Assembly: GCA_009787075.1 (NCBI GenBank)
Contig: WRGS01000203.1
Coordinates: 1-11,816, forward strand
Source: Paludibacter sp.
Lineage (GTDB): Bacteria; Bacteroidota; Bacteroidia; Bacteroidales; Paludibacteraceae
Direction: 5' to 3'
Length of the DNA: 11,816 nt
The translations under genes were made by a program, and so were the position numbers. Below, piece after piece: positions 1 through 7,111 of this stretch. Under the pieces are notes generated by a model. The model worked only from the letters and a program-made list of their open reading frames with translations, was not told the DNA's origin and ran no database searches. Position 1 is the first letter of the stretch. Each line of letters starts with the position of its first letter.

Positions 1-56
1 TTAAAATTTGCATTTTGTTTATTTGTGCCAATAAAATATATTTTTACTGCTTCTAA

Positions 57-1355
57 TTACCATGCAAAAAGCGGCATATCTTTCATCAAAGAATTAACTT
101 TTTGACGAACAGAAGAAATTGTCTTTTCGTTTTCGTAATCGCTTAATACTGTGTCTATTAACTCAACAATTTGCAGCATAAAATCTTCTTTTACGCCGCG
201 AGTTGTAATTGCGGGCGTACCAAAACGCAAGCCCGAAGTTTGAAATGGCGAACGGCTGTCGAAAGGCACCATATTTTTATTTGTGGTAATATCGGCTGCG
301 ACAAGCGCATTTTCGGCGACTTTTCCTGTCAAATCTGGGAATTTTGTGCGCAAATCAACCAGCATACAATGATTGTCAGTTCCGCCGCTGATAATTTTAT
401 ATCCTTTGTCAATCAATGCCTGCGCCATTGCAGCAGCGTTTTTCTTAACCTGCATTTGATAAGTTGCATATTCGGGCTGCAAGGCTTCATAAAAGGCAAC
501 CGCCTTTGCTGCAATAACATGTTCCAATGGTCCGCCCTGAACTCCGGGAAAAACCGCGCTGTCCAAAATTGCCGACATCGTTTTCACTTCGCCTTTTGGA
601 GTGGTTTTGCCCCAAGTATTGGGAAAATCTTTTCCCATAAGAATAATTCCGCCGCGAGGTCCGCGCAGTGTTTTATGCGTTGTGGAAGTTACAATGTGCG
701 CATGTTTGACAGGATTTTCAAGCAATTTTGCAGCAATCAACCCCGCAGGATGCGCCATATCAACCATAAAAATTGCGCCGATTTCATCAGATACTTTGCG
801 AATACGCGCATAATCCCACTCGCGCGAGTAGGCAGATGCGCCCGCGATAATAAGTTTTGGTTTTTCGGCTTTGGCTATTTGTTCCAATTCGTCATAATCG
901 ACGCGCCCGTCGCTTTCTTTTACGTTGTACGAAAGCGCGTTATAGTTTATTCCAGAAAAATTTACAGGCGAGCCGTGCGAAAGATGTCCGCCGTGCGAGA
1001 GATTTAAGCCGAGAAATTTGTCGCCTGCATTGAGGCAAGCCAAAAACACCGCCATATTTGCCTGTGCTCCCGAATGCGGCTGAACATTTGCCCATTCTGC
1101 GTTGTAAAGTTCTTTCAAGCGGTCAATAGCCAAATTTTCGCTCATATCAACCACCTGACAACCGCCGTAATAACGTTTTGCAGGATAACCTTCTGCATAT
1201 TTGTTGGTTAAAACGCTGCCCATTGCCTGCATAACCTGCTCACTAACAAAGTTTTCGGAAGCAATAAGTTCAATTCCGTGCAACTGCCGCTGTCTTTCTT
1301 TTTCTATAATTTCAAAAATCTGCGTATCTTTTATCATATTAGATTTATTTAACAT
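57..1355 (-). CDS. glyA: Serine hydroxymethyltransferase
   Basis: Cytosolic PLP enzyme that interconverts serine plus tetrahydrofolate with glycine plus 5,10-methylene-tetrahydrofolate, the main entry of one-carbon units. The 432-residue product is full length for the family. Visible family signatures are GIELIASENF (27-36), NKYAEGYPAKRYYGG (51-65), the VQPHSGAQAN block (91-100) and STTHKTLRGPRGG (224-236), in which Lys228 should form the Schiff base with PLP. The C-terminal NKNMVPFDSRSPFQTSG block is also intact. The annotated ATG gives a short extra N-terminus; an in-frame ATG six codons later (1335-1337, giving MIKDTQIFEIIEKE) matches the start I recall for Bacteroidota homologs and is a realistic alternative. 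No Shine-Dalgarno is seen at either. It appears to be transcribed alone, since a hairpin lies between it and the upstream gene. Confidence 0.97.
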   Translation of the reverse strand: MLNKSNMIKDTQIFEIIEKERQRQLHGIELIASENFVSEQVMQAMGSVLTNKYAEGYPAKRYYGGCQVVDMSENLAIDRLKELYNAEWANVQPHSGAQANMAVFLACLNAGDKFLGLNLSHGGHLSHGSPVNFSGINYNALSYNVKESDGRVDYDELEQIAKAEKPKLIIAGASAYSREWDYARIRKVSDEIGAIFMVDMAHPAGLIAAKLLENPVKHAHIVTSTTHKTLRGPRGGIILMGKDFPNTWGKTTPKGEVKTMSAILDSAVFPGVQGGPLEHVIAAKAVAFYEALQPEYATYQMQVKKNAAAMAQALIDKGYKIISGGTDNHCMLVDLRTKFPDLTGKVAENALVAADITTNKNMVPFDSRSPFQTSGLRFGTPAITTRGVKEDFMLQIVELIDTVLSDYENEKTISSVRQKVNSLMKDMPLFAW

Positions 1356-1386
1356 TTTATTTTTTAATCTGAAAAATATTTTTTTG

Positions 1387-1394
1387 CAAAAATA
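1387..1394 (-). promoter_or_regulatory. Candidate -7 element upstream of glyA
   Basis: Read on the minus strand this is TATTTTTG, matching the Bacteroidota -7 consensus TAnnTTTG, about 30 bases upstream of the first glyA ATG. No TTTG lies at the expected 18-22 base distance further upstream, so the call rests on one element in AT-rich DNA. Confidence 0.35.
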
Positions 1395-1414
1395 CGATAT
1401 TTTTCACAAAAATG

Positions 1415-1448
1415 AAACAGCAAAACCATTTTCAAAGTTTTGCTGTTT
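1415..1448 (-). terminator. Hairpin terminator after the DUF4139 gene
   Basis: A perfect 12-bp inverted repeat, AAACAGCAAAAC at 1415-1426 and its complement at 1437-1448, encloses a 10-base loop. It starts about 37 bases past the stop codon of the leftward gene at 1486-3378. On the minus strand the stem is followed within two bases by a run of five T. It probably ends that transcript and isolates glyA. A weaker outer pairing (TTCACA with TGTGAA) could extend the stem. Confidence 0.75.
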
Positions 1449-1485
1449 GTGTGAATCGTTAATTAATTGTTGTCAATACTTTATT

Positions 1486-3378
1486 TTATTCTATTGTCAA
1501 ATTTTTTCCTTTTGGATAGCGGACTCTGTAAAGCAATTCAAATTCTGTTTTTTGAGTGGGCGGAAGCGTAAATGTCCATTTTACTTCGCCTGTTTCTTTG
1601 TTCAAAATTCCGTTGGTCAATTTTTCTGCCGTTACTTCAATTTCCGAAACGGTTGAAACAGGAATTTGGTCGAGCAAAACCATTGAAATTGGCTGACGTT
1701 TGTTGTTGCGGACAGTAATTTTCCAATTGCGCGTAACTTCTGCTTTTGACGAAAGGAATTTTGTTTGCGTAAATTCTGTAACTTTTTCCCGCTTGATAAC
1801 AACATTTTTATCTCGCCCTAAAGAAATATTTAGCGTATCGCTAATATAACGCACATCAAGAATTGTTTTGCCCACAAAAGTATTCTCGAAAAATATATTT
1901 GCCTCGCCTTCGAGCAAATTATACTTTTCCCAATCAACGATATTGGCTAAAAGAAAAGCGTCTTTGTCGGCTTTAGGCACGCAATAATATTGGTAATCGG
2001 CTGGCAGAGAGTAATGTTCCATTTCTACAACGGTTGTTTTGTTTTCCGAAGCGATAGTATAAGGCGTTTTTATTTCAAATTCTACCGATGTTGCATTTTC
2101 AACCTGCACCACAGGAACAGGAACAGATGTAGGCTTGGAAGAATTTTGTACAGCAACTCCAGCAGTACGACCTTCCAATGCTTTTGATATAGCAGAGAGA
2201 TTACCACCACGTCCTGTAACTACTACTTCGCTTAGTTTTCTTTCATCTTCTTCTAAACGGATATTGATATTATTACTGATAATTGGCTGGATTTTAGTTT
2301 TAAAACCAACAAATGAAATTTGCAAATCGCCGCCGTTTGCAGGAATTGTGAGCGAATATTTTCCGTCTAAGTCTGTGGCAGTACCAATAGTTGTTCCTTT
2401 AATTGTTACAGATGCACCAGCAAGCGGTTCGCCGTTTTCATCTGTAATAATGCCCGAAACAGTGTTAGATAAATTGTTGTTAGCCAAATCGTAACGCGGT
2501 GGTTTTGTCCAATAATTCAATACATAAGTTTGCAATTTTGGCGCAACAGAGCCGAGATTTGGATTGGCAGAAGAAATTTTCAGTTTCACATTTTTCCATT
2601 CTTCTTTGGTGTTTTGCATCACATTTGCCTTGTAAACCAAATCCACAGGCTGCGTAATATCCTTTGCACGAATATCATACGAAGGAAACCAACTTGCATT
2701 ATTCACATAATACGACAACTCAACAGGCACGCGCAAGGCGGTTTTGCAATCGGCAATAAGAACGATTTCGCCTGTTGGTTCGGGCTTTACGCCACCTGCG
2801 GAAGCGATTTTTTTCTGAATTGCCGCTTTTTCTTCACCTAAAGTTTTGATTTTTTTGTTTGTTTCGGCTTGCTTTGTTATTAATGCAGCAATTTGCTGGC
2901 TGTAATATTCTGTTGTAAGTTTCAGATTATTATATTCCAGCCCTTTATCTGCACCGCCGATTTTTTTGTTTTCTTTCAAAAAACTGATTGCTTCGGCAAT
3001 AATTTCCAGATTTGTTTGCTCTGTTTTGATTTTCTCATCAATGGCTTCAATCTGTTTTGCCTGTGCGGCAACTTCGTCTGTGAGTTTAACAGTATCGTTG
3101 TAGTTAAGTGTATGATTTACAGAAAGTATCATTACTTCTCCATCTACTTTTACCTGTACACTTTTTGCATCAATATAAGGCGAAAGATTGGTAAAACGCA
3201 ATGTAGATTTTCCCGCAGGAAAATTCACTGACGTTTTGCGCGTAACCTGCGCACCTTTAATAAAAACCGTAACATCAGAAACAGCCGTTTTAACTGCCAT
3301 TCCTTTGTCTGTCTGCGCATTAGAATAAAATATTACGCTGAAAAAGCAGATTATTAAAAATATTTTTTTCATATTCAT
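1486..3378 (-). CDS. Exported MuiA-like DUF4140/DUF4139 protein with SusC-like insert
   Basis: Predicted secreted or periplasmic protein of 630 residues; its biochemical role is unknown, and the name 'mucoidy inhibitor A' is only a family label. Residues 1-21 form a signal peptide (KK, hydrophobic stretch, SNA-Q cleavage site). Residues about 33-130 fit DUF4140, including VTVFIKGAQVTR. Residues about 103-195 are a likely coiled coil rich in K, E, A and Q. DUF4139 begins near 215 (VELSYYVNNASWFPSYDIRA) and resumes around 430-620, ending in a beta-rich WTFTLPP...FELLYRVRYPKG segment. Between the two halves, about 306-375 is a carboxypeptidase-regulatory-like domain (VSGIITDENGEPLAGASV, DLDGKYSLTIP), followed at 376-412 by LSEVVVTG and LEGRTAGVAVQ, which resemble the plug start of SusC/RagA transporters. 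There is no beta-barrel. Two near-adjacent ATGs (codons 1 and 3) are possible starts. Family assignment is confident, function is not. Confidence 0.88.
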   Translation of the reverse strand: MNMKKIFLIICFFSVIFYSNAQTDKGMAVKTAVSDVTVFIKGAQVTRKTSVNFPAGKSTLRFTNLSPYIDAKSVQVKVDGEVMILSVNHTLNYNDTVKLTDEVAAQAKQIEAIDEKIKTEQTNLEIIAEAISFLKENKKIGGADKGLEYNNLKLTTEYYSQQIAALITKQAETNKKIKTLGEEKAAIQKKIASAGGVKPEPTGEIVLIADCKTALRVPVELSYYVNNASWFPSYDIRAKDITQPVDLVYKANVMQNTKEEWKNVKLKISSANPNLGSVAPKLQTYVLNYWTKPPRYDLANNNLSNTVSGIITDENGEPLAGASVTIKGTTIGTATDLDGKYSLTIPANGGDLQISFVGFKTKIQPIISNNINIRLEEDERKLSEVVVTGRGGNLSAISKALEGRTAGVAVQNSSKPTSVPVPVVQVENATSVEFEIKTPYTIASENKTTVVEMEHYSLPADYQYYCVPKADKDAFLLANIVDWEKYNLLEGEANIFFENTFVGKTILDVRYISDTLNISLGRDKNVVIKREKVTEFTQTKFLSSKAEVTRNWKITVRNNKRQPISMVLLDQIPVSTVSEIEVTAEKLTNGILNKETGEVKWTFTLPPTQKTEFELLYRVRYPKGKNLTIE

Positions 3379-3430
3379 TATGTTATTTTTTCAAAATTTT
3401 AGAAATTATTTTTTGTCGTTTTTATTCTAT

Positions 3431-3525
3431 ATTGCTTCGCTGCGCTCGCAATGACATATTGATCTCTCTCCCTTTTCCACAAAGAGAGGGAGCATGTCAT
3501 TGCGAACTGCCAAGCAGGAAACAAT
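3431..3525. repeat. Composite palindromic REP-like element
   Basis: An imperfect long inverted repeat fills the gap between two leftward genes. The outer arms TCGCAATGACAT (3446-3457) and ATGTCATTGCGA (3494-3505) are perfect complements. Inside them CTCTCTCCCTTT (3464-3475) pairs with AAAGAGAGGGAG (3481-3492), with one wobble and one mismatch around a 5-base loop. The left flank also folds on itself (ATTGC at 3431-3435, GCAAT at 3448-3452). It is far more GC-rich than its surroundings. The ATTGCTTCGC...TCGCAATGACA type of sequence resembles short palindromic repeats I recall as dispersed in bacterial genomes. Only one copy is in this window, so dispersal is inferred. It could also act as terminator for the gene ending at 3533. 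Confidence 0.65.
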
Positions 3526-3532
3526 TCAAAAA

Positions 3533-4663
3533 TTAAAGTTGCTTCACATAAGCCCTGCGGCGTTTATGCTGTATTTTGTCGAAATATTCATAATTTGCCT
3601 GATTTTTGGAATTTGATTCCAAAATATTGGTTGTGGTAACTTTTTTAATTCCATATTTTATAAAATACGGAATTTGGTCGTAAAAGAAAATTGCATTTAC
3701 GCCCTTGTTCTGATAATCGGGTCGCACGCCGATAAGCAGCAAATCGAACTCTTCCATTTTTTTTGCTTTCAATGCTTTAAGTAAATAAAACCAGCCAAAT
3801 GGAAACAAACGCCCTTTTGATTTGCGCAACGCATCAGAAATATTTGGCATTCCCACGCCTACGCCTACAACTTCGTTTTCGGCATTGACAACGATAGTTG
3901 CAAAATCGAAATTCAGCAAACCGAAATACGCATCTGCAATGTATTTTTTCTGCCGCTCGGTCATTGGCGAATAGTTGTAAAGCGGCTTGTACGCCTCGTC
4001 GAGCGTGTCCATATACGAATAGCCGTATTTTTGTTTTAACTCTTTGGCTGAATGCACTTTATCAACGCGCAAATTGTATTTTTCCAGCACAATTTTTGCG
4101 ATGCGCTCCATTCGTTCAGGCACTTTGTCGGGCGGAGTTACAAGGTATTCAATCCAATCTTCTTCTTTGGTAAATCCGTAATTATCAAAGTGTTTGACAT
4201 AATACGGAAAATTGTACAAACTCGCCATCGGCGAATTATACTCGTAACCTTCAAGCAGCAAACCCTGATGGTCGAAATCTGTAAAACCGACAGGTCCGTT
4301 CATCACCGTCATTCCCTTGCTGCGCCCCCATTGCGCAACTTTATCAAGCAGCGCGGCGGAAACTTCCAAGTCGTCAATAAAATCGAACCAGCCGAAACGC
4401 AGTTTTTTTACCTTCCACAGTTCGTTTGCGCGATTGTTGATAATTCCGCAAATGCGTCCAACTGGCTTGCCGTCTTTGTAAGCCATATAGCACACGCTTT
4501 GGCTAAAATCATAAACGGGATTTTTCTTCGGATTTAGCGTTGCAAGTTCGTCAAATTCGAGCGGCGGGCAAAAATATTGATTGCCTGCATACAAATCCGT
4601 ATTGAAACGGATAAACTTTTTCATTTCGCTTTTCGTGCGTATTTCCTTGATAATTAATGACAT
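3533..4663 (-). CDS. YghO/BcerS-like GNAT-fold acyltransferase
   Basis: Predicted cytosolic acyltransferase of 376 residues, resembling the YghO-type 'N-acetyltransferase' family common in Bacteroidota. That family, by my recollection, is grouped with the bacterial ceramide synthase BcerS. The N-terminal half holds the conserved YKDGKPVGRICGIINNRANE segment (62-81), then GRSKGMTVMNGPVGFTDFDHQGLLLEGY (113-140). The C-terminal GNAT-like domain has an acyl-CoA-loop-like segment, IGVRPDYQNKGVNAIFF (311-327), where Q318, K320 and G321 occupy motif A, and a late LESNSKNQANYEYF motif (348-361). There is no signal peptide or membrane span. The substrate is not determined: ceramide formation from sphinganine is possible, because many Bacteroidota make sphingolipids, but no palmitoyltransferase or ceramide reductase gene lies nearby. 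It appears monocistronic, divergent from the DUF3109 gene. Confidence 0.8.
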   Translation of the reverse strand: MSLIIKEIRTKSEMKKFIRFNTDLYAGNQYFCPPLEFDELATLNPKKNPVYDFSQSVCYMAYKDGKPVGRICGIINNRANELWKVKKLRFGWFDFIDDLEVSAALLDKVAQWGRSKGMTVMNGPVGFTDFDHQGLLLEGYEYNSPMASLYNFPYYVKHFDNYGFTKEEDWIEYLVTPPDKVPERMERIAKIVLEKYNLRVDKVHSAKELKQKYGYSYMDTLDEAYKPLYNYSPMTERQKKYIADAYFGLLNFDFATIVVNAENEVVGVGVGMPNISDALRKSKGRLFPFGWFYLLKALKAKKMEEFDLLLIGVRPDYQNKGVNAIFFYDQIPYFIKYGIKKVTTTNILESNSKNQANYEYFDKIQHKRRRAYVKQL

Positions 4664-4728
4664 AGTTTGAAAGTATAAATAAAATAAATAATTTGCTGAT
4701 TTGTTATTTTTTTAAAGAAAAACAAGCG

Positions 4729-4736
4729 CAAAGATA
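4729..4736 (-). promoter_or_regulatory. Candidate -7 element for the acyltransferase gene
   Basis: On the minus strand it reads TATCTTTG, matching TAnnTTTG, and lies about 66 bases upstream of the ATG at 4663. No TTTG at ideal spacing was seen, so this is a tentative call in AT-rich DNA. Confidence 0.3.
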
Positions 4737-4784
4737 AAGATTTTTTTACAAAATAAATAATCAATAGCAACCAACAACAATTTT

Positions 4785-4818
4785 TTTGGCAAAAATATAA
4801 AAAAAAACAGTAATTTTG
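4785..4818 (+). promoter_or_regulatory. Bacteroidota-type promoter for DUF3109-cinA
   Basis: TTTG at 4785-4788 and TAATTTTG at 4811-4818 (followed by CA) match the -33/-7 pattern with a 22-base spacer, one base beyond the usual range. The ATG of the next gene is only 10 bases after the -7 box, so the 5' leader must be very short. Confidence 0.65.
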
Positions 4819-4828
4819 CACCCATATT

Positions 4829-5416
4829 ATGTTACAGATTGATAATACGATAATCAGTTTTGACCTTTTTGACGAATTTTTTGTATGCAATTTGTTTTCG
4901 TGCAAAGGGCAATGCTGCATCGACGGCGATGAGGGTGCGCCGTTGCAGGATGAAGAAGTAGAAATTTTAGAAAAAATTGCACCCGATGTTTTGGAATATT
5001 TGCCTGAAAAATCGCGTCAAATTATTGAAAATCAAGGCGTTTCATACATCGACAGAGAAGGCGAGAATGTTACCGCTTTGGTTGATGGCAAAGAATGTGC
5101 GTTTGTTTATCGCGATAGCGATGGTTGCGCCAAATGTGCGATAGAAAAGGCGTACAAAGCGGGAAAAATTGATTTTTACAAACCGATTTCCTGTCATTTG
5201 TATCCTGTTCGGTTGCAAAAATATAACGATTATATTGCCGTAAATTATCATAAATGGTCGGTTTGCCAATGCGCAAGAGATTTAGGAAAACAACAACAAA
5301 TTGCTGTATATCAATTTCTTCAACAACCGCTAACTCGCCGTTTTGGCGAGAAATGGTTTTCCGAACTTCAAACGGCGGCAAAAGAATATAAAAATAATAA
5401 TTTTAAAGAAAAATGA
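4829..5416 (+). CDS. DUF3109 family cysteine-cluster protein
   Basis: Small cytosolic protein of 195 residues with ten cysteines (20, 25, 29, 30, 90, 100, 103, 122, 146, 148). The spacing resembles YkgJ-type metal or Fe-S binding cysteine clusters. The N-terminal C-x4-C-x3-CC-IDGDEGAPL segment, the central FYKPISCHLYPVRL (116-129), AVNYHKW (137-143) and the C-terminal YQFLQQPLTRRFGEKW (161-176) are the conserved blocks of DUF3109 as found in Bacteroidota. Its function is unknown; metal binding is inferred from the cysteines. The first ATG fits the family N-terminus (MLQIDNTIIS) and sits almost at the predicted transcription start. The stop codon overlaps the cinA start as ATGA, implying one operon and translational coupling. 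Confidence 0.92.
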   Translation: MLQIDNTIISFDLFDEFFVCNLFSCKGQCCIDGDEGAPLQDEEVEILEKIAPDVLEYLPEKSRQIIENQGVSYIDREGENVTALVDGKECAFVYRDSDGCAKCAIEKAYKAGKIDFYKPISCHLYPVRLQKYNDYIAVNYHKWSVCQCARDLGKQQQIAVYQFLQQPLTRRFGEKWFSELQTAAKEYKNNNFKEK

Positions 5417-6651
5417 AAACGGAAATAATTACAATTGGCGATGAAATTCTCATTGGGCAAATTGTTGATACAAATTCGGCATACATTGCCGCCGAAATGA
5501 ACGCTAACGGTTTTGATGTTGTGCAAATTACTTCAATTTACGATAACAAACAGCAGATTGTCAGTGCGTTAGATGCGGCTTTTGCCCGCGCCGATGTTGT
5601 TCTGATAACAGGTGGAATAGGTCCCACAAAAGACGATATTACCAAGCAAACGCTTGCGGAATATTTTAATACGCGCCTTGTTTTCAGCGATTTGGTTTAT
5701 CAAAATATTTTGGAATTTTTCAAAACGCGCTCTTTGGTAATGAATGAACTCACTCGCTGTCAGGCGTTTGTGCCCGAAAATGCTGAGATTTTTCAAAACC
5801 GCGCAGGAACTGCGCCGATAATGTGGTTTGAACTCAATGGAAAAGTTGCAGTTTCAATGCCGGGCGTACCTTACGAAATGAAAACCGCAATGAGCAGCGA
5901 TATTATTCCGTGCTTGCATCAACGATTTGATACTCAAGCAATTGTGCATAAAAACGTACTTGTTGGCGGAATTCCCGAATCGCAACTTGCGCTCAAAATT
6001 GCCGATTGGGAAAACGCTTTGCCGCCCAATATTCATCTTGCATATTTGCCGCATTATGGAATTGTAAAATTGCGTTTAAGCGGAGTGTCTGATGATGCGC
6101 TTTCATTAGAATTTGCTGTAAATCAGCAAATTGCCGCATTGACAGAAATTCTTGGAAAATCAATAATTGCTTTTGAAGATATTTCTGTTGAGCAAATTAT
6201 CAGTACGCTTTTGCGTAAAAAAGGCAAAACTCTTGCCGTTGCCGAGAGTTGCACAGGAGGCAATATTGCGCATCGGCTTACATTGCTTGCAGGCAGTTCC
6301 GATATTTTTAGCGGAGGTGTTGTGGCTTATTCCAATAAATTGAAAATGAATATTTTAGGCGTAAATTTAGCAGATATTGAAAATTTTGGCGCGGTAAGCC
6401 AGCAAGTTGTAGAACAAATGGCGCAAGGAGTTTGCCTGCGCGCAAATTCCGATTTCGGCATTGCCGTTTCGGGCATTGCAGGTCCGAGCGGCGGCACAGC
6501 CGAAAAACCTGTTGGAATGGTTTGGATTGCTGTTTGGAGCAAAGAGAAAACTATAAGCAAGGTTTTTCAGTTTGGCAACATTCGCGAACAAAACATAGAA
6601 CGCGCCACACAAATGGCATTTTTAATGCTGAAAGATTTTATGGAAGAATAA
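5413..6651 (+). CDS. cinA: CinA: MoCF-like domain plus nicotinamide mononucleotide deamidase
   Basis: Full-length two-domain CinA of 412 residues. The N-terminal MoCF-like (COG1058) domain has IITIGDEILIGQIVDTN (5-21), the TGGIGPTKDD nucleotide-binding loop (66-75) and SMPGVPYEM (148-156); in this family it acts as an ADP-ribose pyrophosphatase. The C-terminal PncC domain has AVAESCTGG (275-283), where Ser279 fits the catalytic serine, YSNKLKM (306-312) with a conserved lysine, and SGIAGPSGGTAEKPVG (353-368). It deamidates nicotinamide mononucleotide to nicotinate mononucleotide in the pyridine nucleotide cycle. The older 'competence/damage-inducible' label comes from Gram-positives, and nothing here supports a competence role. 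The start overlaps the DUF3109 stop by four bases. There is no strong terminator right after the stop. Confidence 0.95.
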   Translation: MKTEIITIGDEILIGQIVDTNSAYIAAEMNANGFDVVQITSIYDNKQQIVSALDAAFARADVVLITGGIGPTKDDITKQTLAEYFNTRLVFSDLVYQNILEFFKTRSLVMNELTRCQAFVPENAEIFQNRAGTAPIMWFELNGKVAVSMPGVPYEMKTAMSSDIIPCLHQRFDTQAIVHKNVLVGGIPESQLALKIADWENALPPNIHLAYLPHYGIVKLRLSGVSDDALSLEFAVNQQIAALTEILGKSIIAFEDISVEQIISTLLRKKGKTLAVAESCTGGNIAHRLTLLAGSSDIFSGGVVAYSNKLKMNILGVNLADIENFGAVSQQVVEQMAQGVCLRANSDFGIAVSGIAGPSGGTAEKPVGMVWIAVWSKEKTISKVFQFGNIREQNIERATQMAFLMLKDFMEE

Positions 6652-6710
6652 AAATATGTTTAAATTTTAATGAAAAGTAAGGACGAACAAATTTTTAATT
6701 TTAAAATAAT

Positions 6711-6994
6711 ATGAGAAAAATTTTTAGATTTTGGTTATTACTATTTTTTTGTTTGGCAATTATAACGCTTAATTCATGCGGATGAGATGACCTGCCAAAC
6801 ATGGCAGTTGGAAAAAGAACTTTGGCGGTAACGGTGCTGATTATTTTAATTCCATAACAGCAGTAGCAAACGGCTATGTGGCGGTTGGAGATTCTTATCC
6901 TGAATCTTTCGGCAATGGCAACTGGGCAGACATTTTAGACAAAGGCGGTATAGACGCTATTATTGTAAAATATCAATCGGTTATCGGGTGGTAG
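6711..6994 (+). pseudogene. Decayed repeat-containing lipoprotein
   Basis: An ATG at 6711 opens a 24-codon reading frame that is a lipoprotein signal peptide: MRKIFRF, a hydrophobic core, then LNSCG as lipobox, and immediately a TGA (6783-6785). A second frame, open from 6791 to a TAG at 6992-6994 with no ATG, encodes WKKNFGGNGADYFNSITAV, ANGYVAVGDS, FGNGNWADI and KGGIDAIIVKY. This looks like one unit of the 'KKNFGG...AVGYS...GKGGxDAIIVKY' tandem repeats that I recall from large exported Bacteroidota proteins. The signal peptide and repeat are therefore out of frame and separated by at least two stops, and all further repeats are missing. A small hairpin (CTGCCA at 6792-6797, TGGCAG at 6802-6807) marks the junction. 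I infer a collapsed, frameshifted surface lipoprotein gene. The signal peptide piece alone could still be translated. Confidence 0.72.
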
Positions 6995-7002
6995 CAGAAA
7001 TT

Positions 7003-7028
7003 GTAGGGCGAAAAATTTTTCGCCCTAC
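7003..7028. repeat. Perfect 26-bp palindrome
   Basis: GTAGGGCGAAAAA at 7003-7015 is followed directly by its exact reverse complement at 7016-7028, with no spacer. It lies eight bases after the pseudogene stop. Similar palindromes with GTAGGGGCG arms are, by my recollection, dispersed intergenic repeats in several phyla, so a REP-like element is likelier than a factor-binding site. With no loop and no T tract beyond the arm it is a poor intrinsic terminator. Confidence 0.75.
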
Positions 7029-7111
7029 CTGTTCCGCAGTGTTTTTAATGCGATATTTTGAGAAATGGTATCTATAAAGCGTTTAACATTTACCTGTTAT
7101 ATTAATCATTT

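Noticed and set aside
171..1007. Long plus-strand open frame (278 codons) opposite glyA
   Set aside because: The protein is Cys/His/Phe-rich with no family resemblance and lies entirely antisense to an intact, highly conserved glyA; it is a composition shadow.
4052..4537. Plus-strand open frame of 161 codons opposite the acyltransferase gene
   Set aside because: No recognisable motif; antisense to a well-supported gene that explains the codon pattern.
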